Positions 1-11,556 of a stretch of 64,000 bases of DNA are shown one piece after another. The position numbers and the translations under genes were made by a program. Source of the DNA: Fulvia fulva (lineage: Eukaryota; Ascomycota; Dothideomycetes; Mycosphaerellales; Mycosphaerellaceae); assembly GCF_020509005.1 (NCBI RefSeq), contig NC_063016.1, positions 3,720,001 to 3,784,000 of the forward strand, written 5' to 3'. The notes below the pieces were generated by a model. The model was not told the origin of the DNA. It worked only from the letters and a program-made list of their open reading frames with translations, and did not search any database. How positions within the stretch are numbered: position 1 is the first letter of the stretch; every line of letters starts with the position of its first letter.

Positions 1-3000
1 CTAGATCTTAGATAGCTACTACTATACAGTAACCTACTATAGGATCGAATATGAACTCGAGGCGTCGTTAGACTATATACTAGTTAGGACCTCTATTACG
101 ATATAGATATAACGTATACTAGCGAGAACCCCTAAGCTAAACTAGGGAAAGGCCTACTAGGCTAACATCTAGGCGTACCTCGATAACTCTAAGAGGCTAG
201 TCTAGATCGCGTAGTAGCAATACAATAGTAAAGACGAGATAGACGAAGCAGTCTAGGGGTTAATAGACAAAATAAGAAAAGCGACCTTACTTTACGTTCC
301 GCTTACCTAACTAACGATATAGTCTAAACTATACTAGACGCCGGAGTGTACTACGGTAGTAAGAGAAGCAAGGAGAGCCCGCCGGGTATAGACGAGTAGC
401 TATAGCGAGGAGGCCTAGAACGTATATAGGGAGGCATACTAATAGAAGAAAGCTATAATACGAAGGGAGAAAGTAGTCGGCTAGAGGGCTATAGTAGAAG
501 AAATCGCCGGCAAGCTAGAGAGGATATAGAAGCTAGCGAAATGGGCCCGATAGGACCCTATATAGGGCCTCTCCTTCTCTATCCTAGCGCTATAATCGCC
601 TAGTAGCCCGGTTAGCGACCCCGAGGCTAAGGCGCGTCTACTAGCTAGCAAGTTCTTCCCGCCCCTAGTCGAGGCTAATCTAAGCGACATAAACAGCTCT
701 ACTCCCCTAGCCCCTAGTATCGCGGTCTAATAGGAGGTGTCCGAGGGAGAAGTTACCGCTATACTAAGGAAGTTACCGGCGAAGAAAGCCCCGGGGCCGG
801 ATAGGATCCTAAACGAGCTACTAAAGAAGTGTAGAGATTAACTAGCCCTAGTAGTTATAGCGATCTTTAACGCCTGCCTATAGACCGGGTACCACCCGAT
901 AGCTTTTAAACAATCGACGATAGTAGTCCTACGTAAGCCGTAGAAGGAAGACTATACGTAGGTGAAGTCGTACCGCCTAATTGCGCTCCTTAACACTCTT
1001 AGGAAGGCGCTTGAGAAGCTAGTTATAACGAGACTCTCCGAGGCGGTAGAGGAACACTCCCTACTCCCGGACACCTAGATAGGTACGCGCCTATAGCGAT
1101 CGACGCTATCCGCGATAGAACTTATCACCTCTTAAGTAAAGGCTATCTAGTATAAGAATAGGGACAAGGTGGCTTCCTTACTTAGCCTAGACAAATCGGG
1201 AGCCTTCGACTACGTGTCATACCCGCGGCTACTCTACATCCTAAGGTCGAAAGGACTCTCTAAGTGGCTTGTTAACTTCGTACGGTCCTACCTCTAAAAC
1301 CGTAGTACGTCGATCCTAGTCGGCTAGTACAGAAGCCCATTTTAAGTAGTCTACACTAGAATCCCGTAAGGCTTAACGCTAGCACCTATTCTGTTCCTTG
1401 TTAAGATGTAGCATCTCAAAGGGAGTCAACAATCAGGAAGTGATCTGGCAGCCTGAGGCATCCACAATGACTCAGCTTGTAGGGAGATACCTTCTCTCCC
1501 CTTTAGCTTAGATAGACATCTAACACAATCAACATATTGGTTCCTGATATATTGCTGCATGCTCGTGCTATTAGTCAGTTGAAGATTGATCTCTTACTCC
1601 ACTCCGCTGCCATCCACCCGTACCTGTTTCAACATTCCTCTTCTTTATAACGACGCTACTCCTAGCCCTAGAATCCCAGAACACCGCTACGAGCGGCTTC
1701 GTAGACGACATAAACATCCTAGCGTAGTCTTCCTCGACTAAGGAGAACTGTAGGCTACTAGAAGAGAAGCACAAGATCTACGAGGACTAGGCTAGGAGGC
1801 ACGGGGCTCGGTTTGCCCTAGAAAAGTACAATCTGATACACTTTACGCGCCGGCTACGGTTCTATAATATATAAGCTTCTATCCAGATATAGGGGCATAC
1901 GACTAACCCGGCAAATTAGCTCAGGATCCTCGGACTATAGGTGGACCCGGCGCTACGGTGGAGGAAGCACGTATAGGCAATATTACGGAAAGCTGAACAG
2001 AATATAGCATCATGCCAGAGGCTCACTACGTCTATATAGGGGGGCGGACTTCCGGCAGTCACGACTTCTATATACGGCTATTGACGGCCAGTCCTTACCT
2101 ATAGCAGCCAAGTGTAGTCCTTAGGCGAGAGGGCCTGCCTATCGAAGGGACTCGTCGCGCCGCTAGCGAAGATCCAAAACCAATACCTAAGGAAGGTCAC
2201 CGGGGCATATAAGTCGACACTAACGAGGATGCTTGAGCACGAGACCGCTATACCGCCGATCGACCTATACATCTAGGGACTACGGACCTCCTACTTAGGC
2301 AAGTCGGCACAGTACCTAGTACAGAAGGTCATCGCTAGTGCAGTCGTAAGGGCCCGCGAATCAGTACTAGCGCATAGGGGCATTCGACCCGGAAACGAGC
2401 CGAACTACCGGGCAAGGGACGAATAGCTAGCAACACAATGGGAAGGTGAGAAATCGTTTGTAGAGCAACTATGGAAAGAGAGGTGGAACAACTAGGTTGT
2501 AGGGCATAGTAGACGCCCTCAGCCAGCGGGACAACCTAAGGAATGGTCAGCTACAAAATCCGCGGTCAAGCACCCCCCGAAGCTCATCCACTACCGCCTT
2601 ACGAGGGCATAGAGTAGCATAGCAACCCAACTACGAAGCGAACACATCGGCCTCTAGGGGTACCTATCATGGAGGAAGGTTCCAGGATACACGAATACTA
2701 GCTGCCCCTGCGGCTATCGCTCCCAGAACGTACGGCACGCACTCCTCGTCTGTCCGAGGTGGTCGCTAGGAAGGGGGGAGTGGATGGCAAAGGCGAGGAA
2801 CCGGACGATTGGGGCACTTCTTAACAACGCTGAGGACCTACGGCGCATTACGAACTGGATACTAGAGAAGGGCTGGCTAGAACAGTACCGCCTAGTAGGA
2901 GCAGTGCAGGAAGAGAGGACACGACGCAGCGCGACGAGACCGGCTGGGAGCGGGGGCTAACGGGGTAGTGACATGGACTACGTACGTTCAGAGGGAAAGC

Positions 3001-3140
3001 TAAACTAGACAAGGAGTAGTCGGCGGCGGGAAGGGTTTTCACCTACTCGGGTTTCCCTTTGTACATAACAATAGATATATACCTGCATAGGCCGGATAGG
3101 GTCCTAGAACAGGGGAATGACAAATCTATCTATCTATTTG
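1..3140 (+). mobile_element. Tad1-type LINE (non-LTR retrotransposon), 3' part, RIP-degraded
   Basis: The plus strand carries the 3' portion of a LINE ORF2 full of TAG/TAA codons where Gln or Trp is expected. Visible pieces are an RT entry motif resembling GKKAPGPDRI near 778-815, the catalytic FVDD at 1698-1709, and a C-terminal CPCG-H-C zinc knuckle at 2703-2753, the order found in fungal Tad1 elements. The 3' end is a short (CTAT)n tail at about 3122-3140. It is the same family as 50521-53425, which aligns with it almost base for base. The element continues beyond the window start. A 236-bp solo LTR interrupts it at 1399-1634. The part after about 1390 still has many CpA/TpG dinucleotides and is much less mutated than the matching part of the other copy. 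Confidence 0.9.
1399..1634 (+). mobile_element. Solo LTR inserted in the LINE, with 5-bp target duplication
   Basis: The insertion is shown by comparison with 51900-51930, where the LINE is uninterrupted. It starts TGTTAAGATG, ends TTTCAACA, and is flanked by TTCCT at 1394-1398 and 1635-1639. TG...CA ends, a length of 236 bp and a 5-bp duplication make a solo LTR. It matches the reverse complement of 62537-62826, the LTR of the Copia-type element, but keeps many CpA/TpG sites that are TpA in that copy. No internal element sequence remains, as expected after LTR-LTR recombination. Confidence 0.88.
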
Positions 3141-3288
3141 AATGTCAACAAACCTAAGGGCCTGCTGCATATAGCATGGGACTGCGAGAGCAGATCGCGT
3201 TGCTGCAGTCACAGATGATGGGCTTGTGCTTTAGATGCCTCTGGCAGTAGCATGGCCAGAACGTCAAGGTGTAGTCTTGCACGCCAGC

Positions 3289-4629
3289 TTAAGTATCCTT
3301 CAGGGAGCTGCCATCCTTCTGCGGTCCTTCTCTGGCGGTGCTGGCTTCTGATCTCCAAGTCTCGGCCAGGCTGCGCTTCGGATCCTCGTCTGGCAAACCG
3401 CTACACGCTCGTCGTACTTTGAGCACTTCATTTCTGACGGCCATGGTGACTTCCATACGCAGCTGCTCTGCTTCCCTCCCGTACTTTAGCTCATCATCGG
3501 TGACCACGCCAAGTTCCCCCTCGTGATCCACATCGTGATCGTTGACATGCTGGAAGAAGCCGAGTCGCTTCCGCCTCGCACGCTCCTGCAACTGCCTCCA
3601 CCTTGCTCGGTAAGATCCAAAAACCCTCTCCATGTCAACAAGCTCGCCAAAGTTGATGCTGATATCTTTGTTTATCCGTGGAAGTGGCTTCGGAAAGCCT
3701 CGTTCGTTGTCCATGACAAGCTGTGGTCCGTCAATCCACATGGGTATGACATCCGGACATGGTTCGGCTTCGAGAATCAATCGTGCAACGCCCCATTTGA
3801 AGTAGCGCATTACTCGGTCAGGATGCTGGTGGATCATGCCTTCTGGGAAGATGTGGATCCAGCTGTGACGACGAGATGGGTATGCTGCTGGTGCAGGGAA
3901 GGAGTCTTCGCCATTTGTTGAGTAGTATAGCTCCAATGACGAGAACGGATCCGTACTTGGAAAAGATGTCTTGTCTTCATTCGCATCAGGTTCTGCAAGC
4001 TGATCTCGCGGGCCATGAGGATCGCTGAGTAGTCGAATACATTGTGTCATGGTTGGCTGGAAAAGTCCCCCGAATCTTGAGTGAGCTGATCGATGGGTGG
4101 GCAATGTATTGCCATACGTGAAAAAGGCAGACAGAAGGCTTTGTTGGCTGTCAATGTTCAGCGATCATATGGTCAGGATTTGATTGAAAGACGGACCCAT
4201 TCTTGAAGCATATGTCGAAGCTGGCCAGTGACCATCGCATGTTGTTGGGATTCCAGAAGTACTTGTGCGGGAGAACTCCCCATATCATCGGGTCGTCGAG
4301 ACTGAACGAGGCATTAGTTGAAGGCGAGTGTAGGAAGTAGCATGATGCATTGATACCTACACGCTGACATGATTCGAGACTGCCGTGTTGCGTTAGCAGA
4401 GATGGCATACCACAAGCAAGAGGAGCGTACCTGTGATCAAGCCTCTGGTCCTACTTCTCTCATCCGTTCTCTCATCGAGGATGCTGAGAAAACGATCGAG
4501 GCCTGTAGTCTCAGTCCTGTTGAGCGCATGTAGAAAGCTCCTGCACAGGAAGCCGACCGCGCCTAACGTAGCTGCAGACGTGGCGCGCCATGCCAGAGGT
4601 GGCTGGCATGGCCGCCCTTGCTCCGCCAT
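3289..4629 (-). CDS. TAZ1: Tafazzin-like phospholipid transacylase (Taz1 homologue), four exons
   Basis: Tafazzin remodels cardiolipin acyl chains at mitochondrial membranes. I read four exons: 4629-4431, 4379-4361 (only 19 nt), 4301-4197 and 4147-3289. Introns are 51, 59 and 49 bp, and the frame closes to 393 residues. The joined protein shows the acyltransferase block NHVSVLDD (HX4D), then DDPMIWGVLP, RWSLASFDICFKN, LPTHRSAHSRFGGLFQPT and FPEGMIHQ, all in tafazzin order. The start at 4629 (MAEQGRP) fits the usual short N-terminus before PPLAWR; an in-frame ATG at 4659 is the alternative. The third donor (GTCCGT) is weak, so that junction is less certain. The C-terminal ~100 residues are basic and acidic low-complexity sequence, as in other fungal tafazzins. 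It is divergent from the NOSIP-like gene. Confidence 0.88.
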
Positions 4630-4865
4630 TGCGAGCAAGAGCTTCTCTAACGGCAGCATCCGATAAGACAGATGTCAATTGAGCGAAGTGAAGTGCATGT
4701 TGGATGGAGTTCTGGGTGTCGCAGAAATGTGAGCTGCGTGTCAGTTTCGCGATTGCAGGGTCCAACAAGATGCGAAGCTCTCCAACGATCATCCTTCTGT
4801 GCGCCCAACCTGGCTCCTCGGAATCCGGATCAGTAGAGTCGCAAGGCCAAGCACCAAGGTCAGCC
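4630..4865. promoter_or_regulatory. Bidirectional intergenic promoter region, tafazzin / NOSIP-like
   Basis: A 236-bp gap separates the two head-to-head starts, so both promoters must lie here or overlap the neighbouring 5' exons. I see no convincing TATA box. The role is inferred from gene arrangement only. Confidence 0.45.
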
Positions 4866-5994
4866 ATGTCGCATAGTAAGTTCCGCACGGAGTCTCGAGG
4901 GTGCTGTAGCCAACATTACAGGCACAAGGAACACGTCTCTGGCCTTCTTCACGGCCCACGAGCGCAACGAGCTAAAAGGCCACTGGGGCCCCAAGGCCAC
5001 ACGACTGACCCGAGACAGCTTCCTGCCGTTCGGAAGCTGCCAATTGTGTCTTCTACCAGCACGTGAGCCAGTCTCATGTCCCAGCCATGGACACCTGTTC
5101 TGCCGCGAGTGCGCGGTCAGCAACTTGCTTGCGCAGAACAAGGAGTTGAAGAGATTGAGGAAAGAGGCGGAGCGAAGGAAGCTGGAAGACGCCGACGAGG
5201 CGGACATCGAGAATGCCGAGGCGCAGGCGAGAGCTGTCGAGGAGTTCGAGAGGGTCCAGGCTGGACTGAGTGTGAGGTCTGGGGGAAACGCGAACGAGAG
5301 AATCATTCGTCGCAAGAACGGCAAGATCGAGATCGAGCAGGAGGTGGATGAAGCAGGCAGGAAGGGCGTCAAGCGGAAGCTCGAGATCGATGAGCATGAA
5401 CTAGTGCGGCTGGCCAACGACGAACGCGACAAGGTCAAGAAGCGCAGGAACGACGAAAGGAACGCGAAGAGCGAGCTGCCCTCCTTCTGGGTACCCGGCG
5501 AGATCCCTGACCACCAGAACTGCGCCCTCAAAGCCATCAAGCAGCATCCGACATGTCCTGCCGCCGCGGCTGATGCAGCGCACGACTTTACTCTGAAGAC
5601 CCTCGTCACCGTCAATTTCAACCAAGATCCCTCGAGCACCCCCGACACCCCATCGCGATCCTGCCCTAGCTGCACGAAAGCTCTGTCGAACTCGACGAAA
5701 GCCGTAGTTGCAAAGCCTTGCGGCCATGTTCTATGCAAACCTTGCGGTGACAAGTTCTTGAACCCACCGGAGAAGTCGGCGCATGAGAAAGAGCATGACG
5801 AGACTGTGAGATGCTATGTTTGTCACGAGGACGTGACGCCTGGGAGGAAGAGCAAAAAGAAGAAGGACGCGGAGACTGGCGAGAAGGAGAGTAAGGTGGA
5901 GAGAGGCTTGGTGCAGCTCAGCTGTGAGGGAACAGGCTTCGCGGGTGGTGGTTCGAATATGGTGAAGAAGGAGCGTGTGGCGTTCCAGTGCTAG
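4866..5994 (+). CDS. NOSIP-family RING/U-box protein (putative E3 ubiquitin ligase)
   Basis: The gene has a 10-nt first exon (4866-4875, ATGTCGCATA), an intron at 4876-4921 (GTAAGT...TTACAG, 46 bp) and a second exon to the TAG at 5992-5994, giving 360 residues. The N-terminus MSHSTRNTSLAFFTAHERNE is typical of the NOSIP family. Next comes a split U-box, CQLCLLPAREPVSCPSHGH and FCRECAV, then a long Lys/Glu-rich coiled-coil insert of about 130 residues, and a second Cys cluster, CPSCTKAL...KPCGHVLCKPCG...CYVC. NOSIP proteins are nuclear RING/U-box factors, linked in animals to ubiquitination and nitric-oxide-synthase trafficking; the fungal role is not clear from sequence. The start depends on the tiny first exon, which fits the family N-terminus very well. 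Confidence 0.88.
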
Positions 5995-6269
5995 CTTGGA
6001 TATGAAACTACCTTATGCGACAATCCTGGAACCATACTGGGCGACATTCGTTCTTCCTCCATACACACCTCTTGATCATGCTCTGCTGCTTTCAAGTGAC
6101 AGGCATATCTCGCTTCTCTGTGCCGACATTCTTGCAGGCGACTCTCCAAAGCCATCACTCAGCCGCATGTTCCACAACATGAACCCACCGCAGCTATTTC
6201 TCTGTTGCCTTGGACATCTCGGTGAGTGTCCTCGATTTCAACATCGCCCAACCTCCTCTACTCACTACC

Positions 6270-8486
6270 ATGGCGCAGCTCCTTTGCTTCAACTCTCGTC
6301 CGCCGCGTCGCGAGGAAGACATTTTCCATCGACCCACAGCACCCTTTAGCGATGCTTTGGGGCCGAGAAAAGACCTCGAGGAGCTGGCAAGACTGCCTAG
6401 TGGGTCCCTAACTTGCGCCAGTATGAGATGCCTCTGGCCATGCAAACATCACCTTCATCCCAATGATAGAGGCGGTATTCCAGGCTTCGTGGTGTCCTAT
6501 GGTATTGCTTTGCGAGCAGCAAAACAGGCTTGCATGACATGCCAATTGCTTGTTGACATTGCTGACCAACGGTGCCACTGCGTCTCGATCCCATGGTCAC
6601 CCAAGCAAGGTTCTTTCCATCAATGTGTTCAAATCGAACTATACTGGCACACGATGACCGACGAGGCCTGGGATAGTCTCATCAGTCTCGTGATCGTGAT
6701 ATGGGATTGTGGAGAGACTTCGTTCGACCTATGCAAGCCAGAAGGTGCGTGGCAGGCGAACCTGACATACATTGCGTTGACATGATGATCAACAGGAGGC
6801 GCAATACCGCTACCGCTGCGTCCAGTGTATGGTGAAGTGCACGCCGACCCTTTGGGCCCCGCCGCAGTGACACTGTACCGGCGATGGCTGCATGACTGCG
6901 CGTCCGAACACCCAGCATGCCCTGACACCACCAGTGCGCCATTACCAACCCGTGTGCTCGACGTACGATCTGGCTCAGCGACTGGCGACGTCAAGCTGAA
7001 ATGCACAAATCATGAGCGCGGCGACTTCATCGCTCTATCATACTGCTGGGGCGGCGTTGTCCCGCTTCGGACGCTGTCAACTAACTTTGCCAGCCGTATA
7101 GAACGCATTCGCTGGCATGATTTGCCCAGGACCTTCCAGGACGTAGTGCAGCTCGCGCGGCAGCTCGAGATACCATACATCTGGATAGATGCACTATGTA
7201 TCATTCAGGATTCTGCCGAGGACTGGGCAACGGAATCTGCAAAAATGGCCGAGATCTACGGCAATGCTTCCATTGTCGGGATCGCGGCTGCTGCGCCCAG
7301 TCCCAACACCGGATTTCTAGGTATGAGAGAGAACCATGTCTGGGAGCAAGTGACTTTCGGACCACCAGCTGATGAACGCTGCCTTTTGCTAAGAGAGACT
7401 TGCGAACACAGCGCGAACATGGACCCCGGATCCAAGCTAGCAGTGTCAGATCGTGGTTGGTGTCTTCAAGAAAGACTGATGGGCCAGCGAACTTTGATCT
7501 TTCGACAAGAAGAGGTCGTCTGGGAGTGTCGTCAAGGCTATCGGTGTGAGTGTAGCTCTGCTGAAAACGGCTATCAATCGCTACCGGTATATCAAAATCG
7601 CGGCAGCGTGCTACCTACGCCACAACGGTATCCGCGCGACACCAGCACGAATCTGTTCGAGTCGTGCTCCCAAGCCTATGACTTTTGGAGAAACGCGATA
7701 CAAGAATACACGCAGCGTCTGATGACCAAGGCTACGGATCGTCTTCCAGCCATTTCAGCGCTTACCAAAGTCATTGGAGAAGACACAGGCGATGAATATA
7801 TCGCGGGACTGTGGAAGAACGATATCCTCCATGGCCTTCTATGGACAGTCCACTAAGATTCTGTGCCAATGTCGAATATTAAGGAGTTTGTTGCACCGAG
7901 CTGGAGCTGGGCCCGACAGCCTCAGCGTCGAGTCTTCTGCTCGGCAGTAGTCGAGGCATATAGGATCCGACCGACTGATCCTGAGCTGTACTGTGACGCC
8001 AGTTTAGTGGGCTATGGCGCTGTCACGGCCAATGTCAACAGATTTGGCGCCATCGAGAGTGCTTACCTCATCGTGAAGGCGTACTACTGCGACGTCGAGA
8101 TGTCCGTTGTTAACTCTGACCGGACACACCGGCTCAGGGTCGCCATCACCGGCGCTAATATATCAGGCATTGACCCGCCTCGGACTGTCTTCGACACAGA
8201 GACTGTGGAGAGCGTCGCTATGGTGACCCCTTCTGGAAACACTGTACAAACATTGCAACGTTCCAACTTGTCCAAACAAGAGCCGTGCTCAGGTACAGTC
8301 CGTCTGCTTTGGCTGTTGCCGAAGACTTGCTTGGTACTTGCCTTTTCATCACGCGAAGAAGGAGCCTTTGAGAGGTTGGGGCTGTATGAGGATACTGCTG
8401 GACCACGAGTGCCGGCGCGGCTGAGGATGAGGGTGCCTGAGACGTTTGGAGGTGGACTGAAGTATGGAGAGACGAGGCTGATTTGA
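6270..8486 (+). pseudogene. HET-domain (heterokaryon incompatibility) protein gene with one in-frame stop
   Basis: HET proteins trigger cell death or incompatibility after hyphal fusion with unlike strains. Exon 1 is 6270-6744, an intron lies at 6745-6795 (GTGCGT...CAACAG, 51 bp) and exon 2 starts at 6796. The HET core is complete: FIALSYCWGG, WIDALCIIQDSAEDWATESA, MAEIYGNASI and DRGWCLQERLMGQRTLIF. After GLLWTVH a TAA at 7854-7856 interrupts the frame. The same frame continues at once with VAPSWSWA, a motif normally found downstream of HET domains, and runs to 8486. A single C-to-T change in a CpA context (CAA to TAA) explains the stop. It may be a pseudogene, a strain polymorphism, or a truncated but functional HET protein of about 500 residues. 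The start at 6270 is the first ATG in frame. Confidence 0.8.
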
Positions 8487-9152
8487 ACTGAGTTCCAAGG
8501 GTTGAACATCTAGCATCGCGCGAGCGCTTCATGCAGGTCGCTATGTCTACGCATAGCTTCAGCACGCCGGCATGTTCAAGCAACGGAGTCTGTAGCGAAG
8601 ACGGCGACGCGCTGGGCGGCAAACGAACTTTGTCAGCAACCTTCGTTCCTTCTTGGCTCATCAGGGCTTGATCCCAACGCAGGTAGGACGAAAGCAGATA
8701 CATCACCGGGCAATGACTATGGAGAGCGGCTGCACTTTCGACCGACCAATCTGGGATTTGTAGAATTTCCCTGCGAGCTTATTGGCACCTTCCATATCGA
8801 ACGACATTTCATCTACAGAAGCGCTCAATTCGGCATTTTTTTCGACTTCTCAACTCAAAACCACTTTCGACATGCAGGAACCGATATCAAGACCCGTCCT
8901 CGGGAAGGTGGACACCGAGACCGATGTCGAGCCGTAGCCAAGCCTTGCCGGCTCACACGCCAATATGTCAACGGTCCCGTATCGCCAATCGTCACTTTCT
9001 CGGGGGTCCATCTTCACGTTTCGATGAGACAGGATGGTGGACCGATCCATGTGCTCCATGTGCCAAGCACGGCTTCACATGGAGGTTATTAGGGCTCTGG
9101 CCGACCTACCGAAGACTTCAACTCATCCTTCCCTCACTTCACCACCGCAGCA
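8487..9152. other. Intergenic region, no supported gene
   Basis: Composition is normal and frames are short on both strands. I recognise no protein, RNA or repeat here. The last part presumably holds the promoter of the cupin gene at 9153. Confidence 0.5.
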
Positions 9153-10268
9153 ATGCAGTCGCTCACTTTGCTGCTTGCAGCATTCGCTCCTTCGGTACTG
9201 TCGAAAGTCATTGAGGTGACAGATGCCTTGCCTGATGGCGCTGTGCCGTTCGTGGTGAGACACCTCGAGGGCCCGAAAGTGCTGCTCGCGGACGATGTCT
9301 TCAGGACTCTGGCCGACACCAAGAACACCATCAGTGGCAGTGCGAATGCGGTTGCAGCTGGTTTTAGCATGCTGCTGACCAACGGCAAGCCAAACGACGC
9401 TGTGCCGCCTCATTACGTGCGTATCGACGCTCAAACTGCTTCACATGCTCCACTCACAACCATCACAGCACGTTCACTGGCATGAGACCTTCCTGCCCAT
9501 GACCGGCACAGTTCGAGTCTGGGCCAATGGCAAACCACGCGATCTCGGCGCAGGCGACTTCGCCATGGTGCCTGGCTATGCCAACCACTCCTACCAATTC
9601 GTGGCCGAGGAAACAGAATTCCTCGGCATGATCCAACCAGCAGGCTTCGACGAGTTCTTCCAGAAAGTCAGCACTCAATGGAATCCAGAATACAATGTCC
9701 CTTTCCCTGCAGACCAAGGCATCGCGTTTCCTGCGGCGACTTTTGCGCAGTATGCCAAGGCCTACGATACAGTATCAACCAGGTCAACATGATGCAGAAT
9801 GAGATTGGCGCTTGTGATGCGGACTGGCATGCGAGTAACTCGACTTTACCAGCAAATTCCACCACGCCGTACTTCTTGGCCAACGGTGCGGGTCCTCACT
9901 ACTGGTATGAGCAGAGCGGCGCTGTTATCTCTCCTCTGGCCACCACTGTTCAGACCAATGGCAATTTCACGATCTCGCAAGTCAGCATGCGGAAGACCGC
10001 CGCCAACGCCACTGTACGATCGTGGGCGAGCAAGGGGCACCAGTTCATCTACGGCATGAGGGGTGAGGTGACCTTCGGTGTTGAGGGCGAGGATGTCAAG
10101 CTCATTGCCGGTGACTCGCTGTTCATTCCGGCGTACACGAACGTTACCATCAAGTCGAGTGTGAACTACAACAAGTTCTTGTGGTGCTCTGGTGGTGCAG
10201 ATGATGTGGATAGCCAGATGATCAAGCAGGGTGTTAGCTGGGCCTACTCTACGCCACCGGCACATTGA
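9153..10268 (+). CDS. Secreted two-cupin protein, quercetin-dioxygenase-like, with probable frameshift
   Basis: The first 17-18 residues (MQSLTLLLAAFAPSVLS) form a signal peptide. Exon 1 is 9153-9416, the intron is 9417-9468 (GTGCGT...CACAG, 52 bp), and exon 2 begins with a cupin metal-binding motif, HYHVHWHETF. The first cupin continues through GDFAMVPGYANHSYQF. The second cupin is recognisable (GHQFIYGMRGEVTF, GDSLFIPAYTNVTIKS) but lacks the full set of metal ligands, as is common in fungal bicupins. Near 9770 the reading frame must shift by one base to connect the halves. Candidate introns there are only 23-26 nt, or 47 nt with a poor GTTTCC donor that would delete conserved-looking residues. 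A one-base deletion is the simplest explanation. Substrate is unknown; flavonol 2,3-dioxygenase-like is a family guess. Confidence 0.75.
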
Positions 10269-11556
10269 GGTTAAGATAGGGTCTGGAGCGAATTGTGATA
10301 CCATGAGTGGTAGTGTATGGTGACTATGACTTCGATCGTTCACCACACCATTGTGCTCCCTCCTCCATCTATAAACACATCTCGATCCTCACGGTGGGGC
10401 GTTGTAGTTCACCCAGATGTCAATGTCGGTGTTAGTCTCCAGTCGATATGACCCTGTGGCATTGCGTCAGAGCCACCACTCGATCTCTGGACATATTGAC
10501 ATACCTTTCACCAGTCTGTCAGTAGTAGACCCATCCATAATATGGCCGACAGCATTCGCAATCTCGATACTACATTGCTCTCAGCTTAGCGCACTTTACG
10601 GTCCATCTCGTCTTCAGCCGCCACCTGCTTCACCCGCTTCACTTTGTCATGGAATCGCCGTAGAATCGTCTTTGGCTTCGCGATTCACTACGCCGCCAAG
10701 GGCAGGTGACAAAGTTGATTGCCGCCGAGCGCTTCGACTTGTCATTGAAGCAAAGGCCTTTGCTTAAACGTGCGGGCGTGTAGCTCAGTAGCAAGGCCAA
10801 GGCCGCACCAATATAGTCGAGCTTATAGCGCGTCGAGCCCTTGGTTATGCGCCCGTTGGACAGCATTTCCAGAAGTCAAGTCAAGACCTCAGCCGGCAAC
10901 GTACTTTATCACCAGCCCTCGCGCCAACATTGGCCCTTCCCCACTCGCAGAAGATGTCGTAGTCGGAGACACCGTCAACAACACACTCGTTGTTCCCTTT
11001 CGCTATGATTTGCTCGTTGCATTTAACCACGTCCTCAGCTGGGACGGGAGTGTACCGGTTTTTGCACTTTACTTCGCCGGGCCTGAGAGGTGTGTATAAG
11101 ACGGAGTCGAGAAGTCTTGCTGTGATGAAGAGGGGGAGGTACATTGTAGCGATTTCTAGGCTGAGTTGTGGCGTCGGGGTGAGATTGACGAGAGGAGGTT
11201 GCCAACGTTGGGTTATGGTCTCGATGGGGTGCTGATGTGTATGGTACCTTAACATTGCTGGGCTGCCCACGATTGCTCACTATGACCTTGTGCGTGACAT
11301 CCTGGTGTGACAATGTCGGGAAGCAATGTCAACGTCGTATGTGATGCAGTCGGGCTCCCGACGTTGTATTGAGGCAGAACGCTCGCGGGAGAACGGATCT
11401 CACTTATGGAGAGGCCATCTGCATGAATCGACTTAGGGGCCCGAACATATTGACGGGAGGACGGCTTGTCTGAAAGGCTGGATCGTTGCACTAAAAATGA
11501 CATTGGAGGTTCTATCGTGTCACCAAGATGTGTGCTTATCTGTTGCGTTGCATGGC
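10269..11556. other. Gene-poor interval between the cupin gene and the GH3 fragment
   Basis: No recognisable protein or RNA was found. On the minus strand at 10881-11144 there is an 87-codon frame beginning MYLPLFITAR with five Cys and a weak hydrophobic N-terminus. It could be a small secreted protein remnant, but nothing else supports it. Confidence 0.4.

Noticed and set aside
4860..5753. 297-codon minus-strand frame opposite the NOSIP-like gene
   Set aside because: It is a shadow of the Lys/Glu-rich NOSIP coding sequence, giving Ser/Leu-rich nonsense. The plus strand has clear family motifs and splice sites.
10772..10800. TAGCTCAGT, resembling a tRNA D-arm
   Set aside because: No matching acceptor, anticodon arm or T-loop (TTCGA) lies at the right distance.
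10881..11144. Small Cys-containing minus-strand frame as a secreted effector
   Set aside because: The hydrophobic start is weak, the Cys spacing is irregular, and there is no supporting context. It is mentioned only as a possibility in the intergenic entry.
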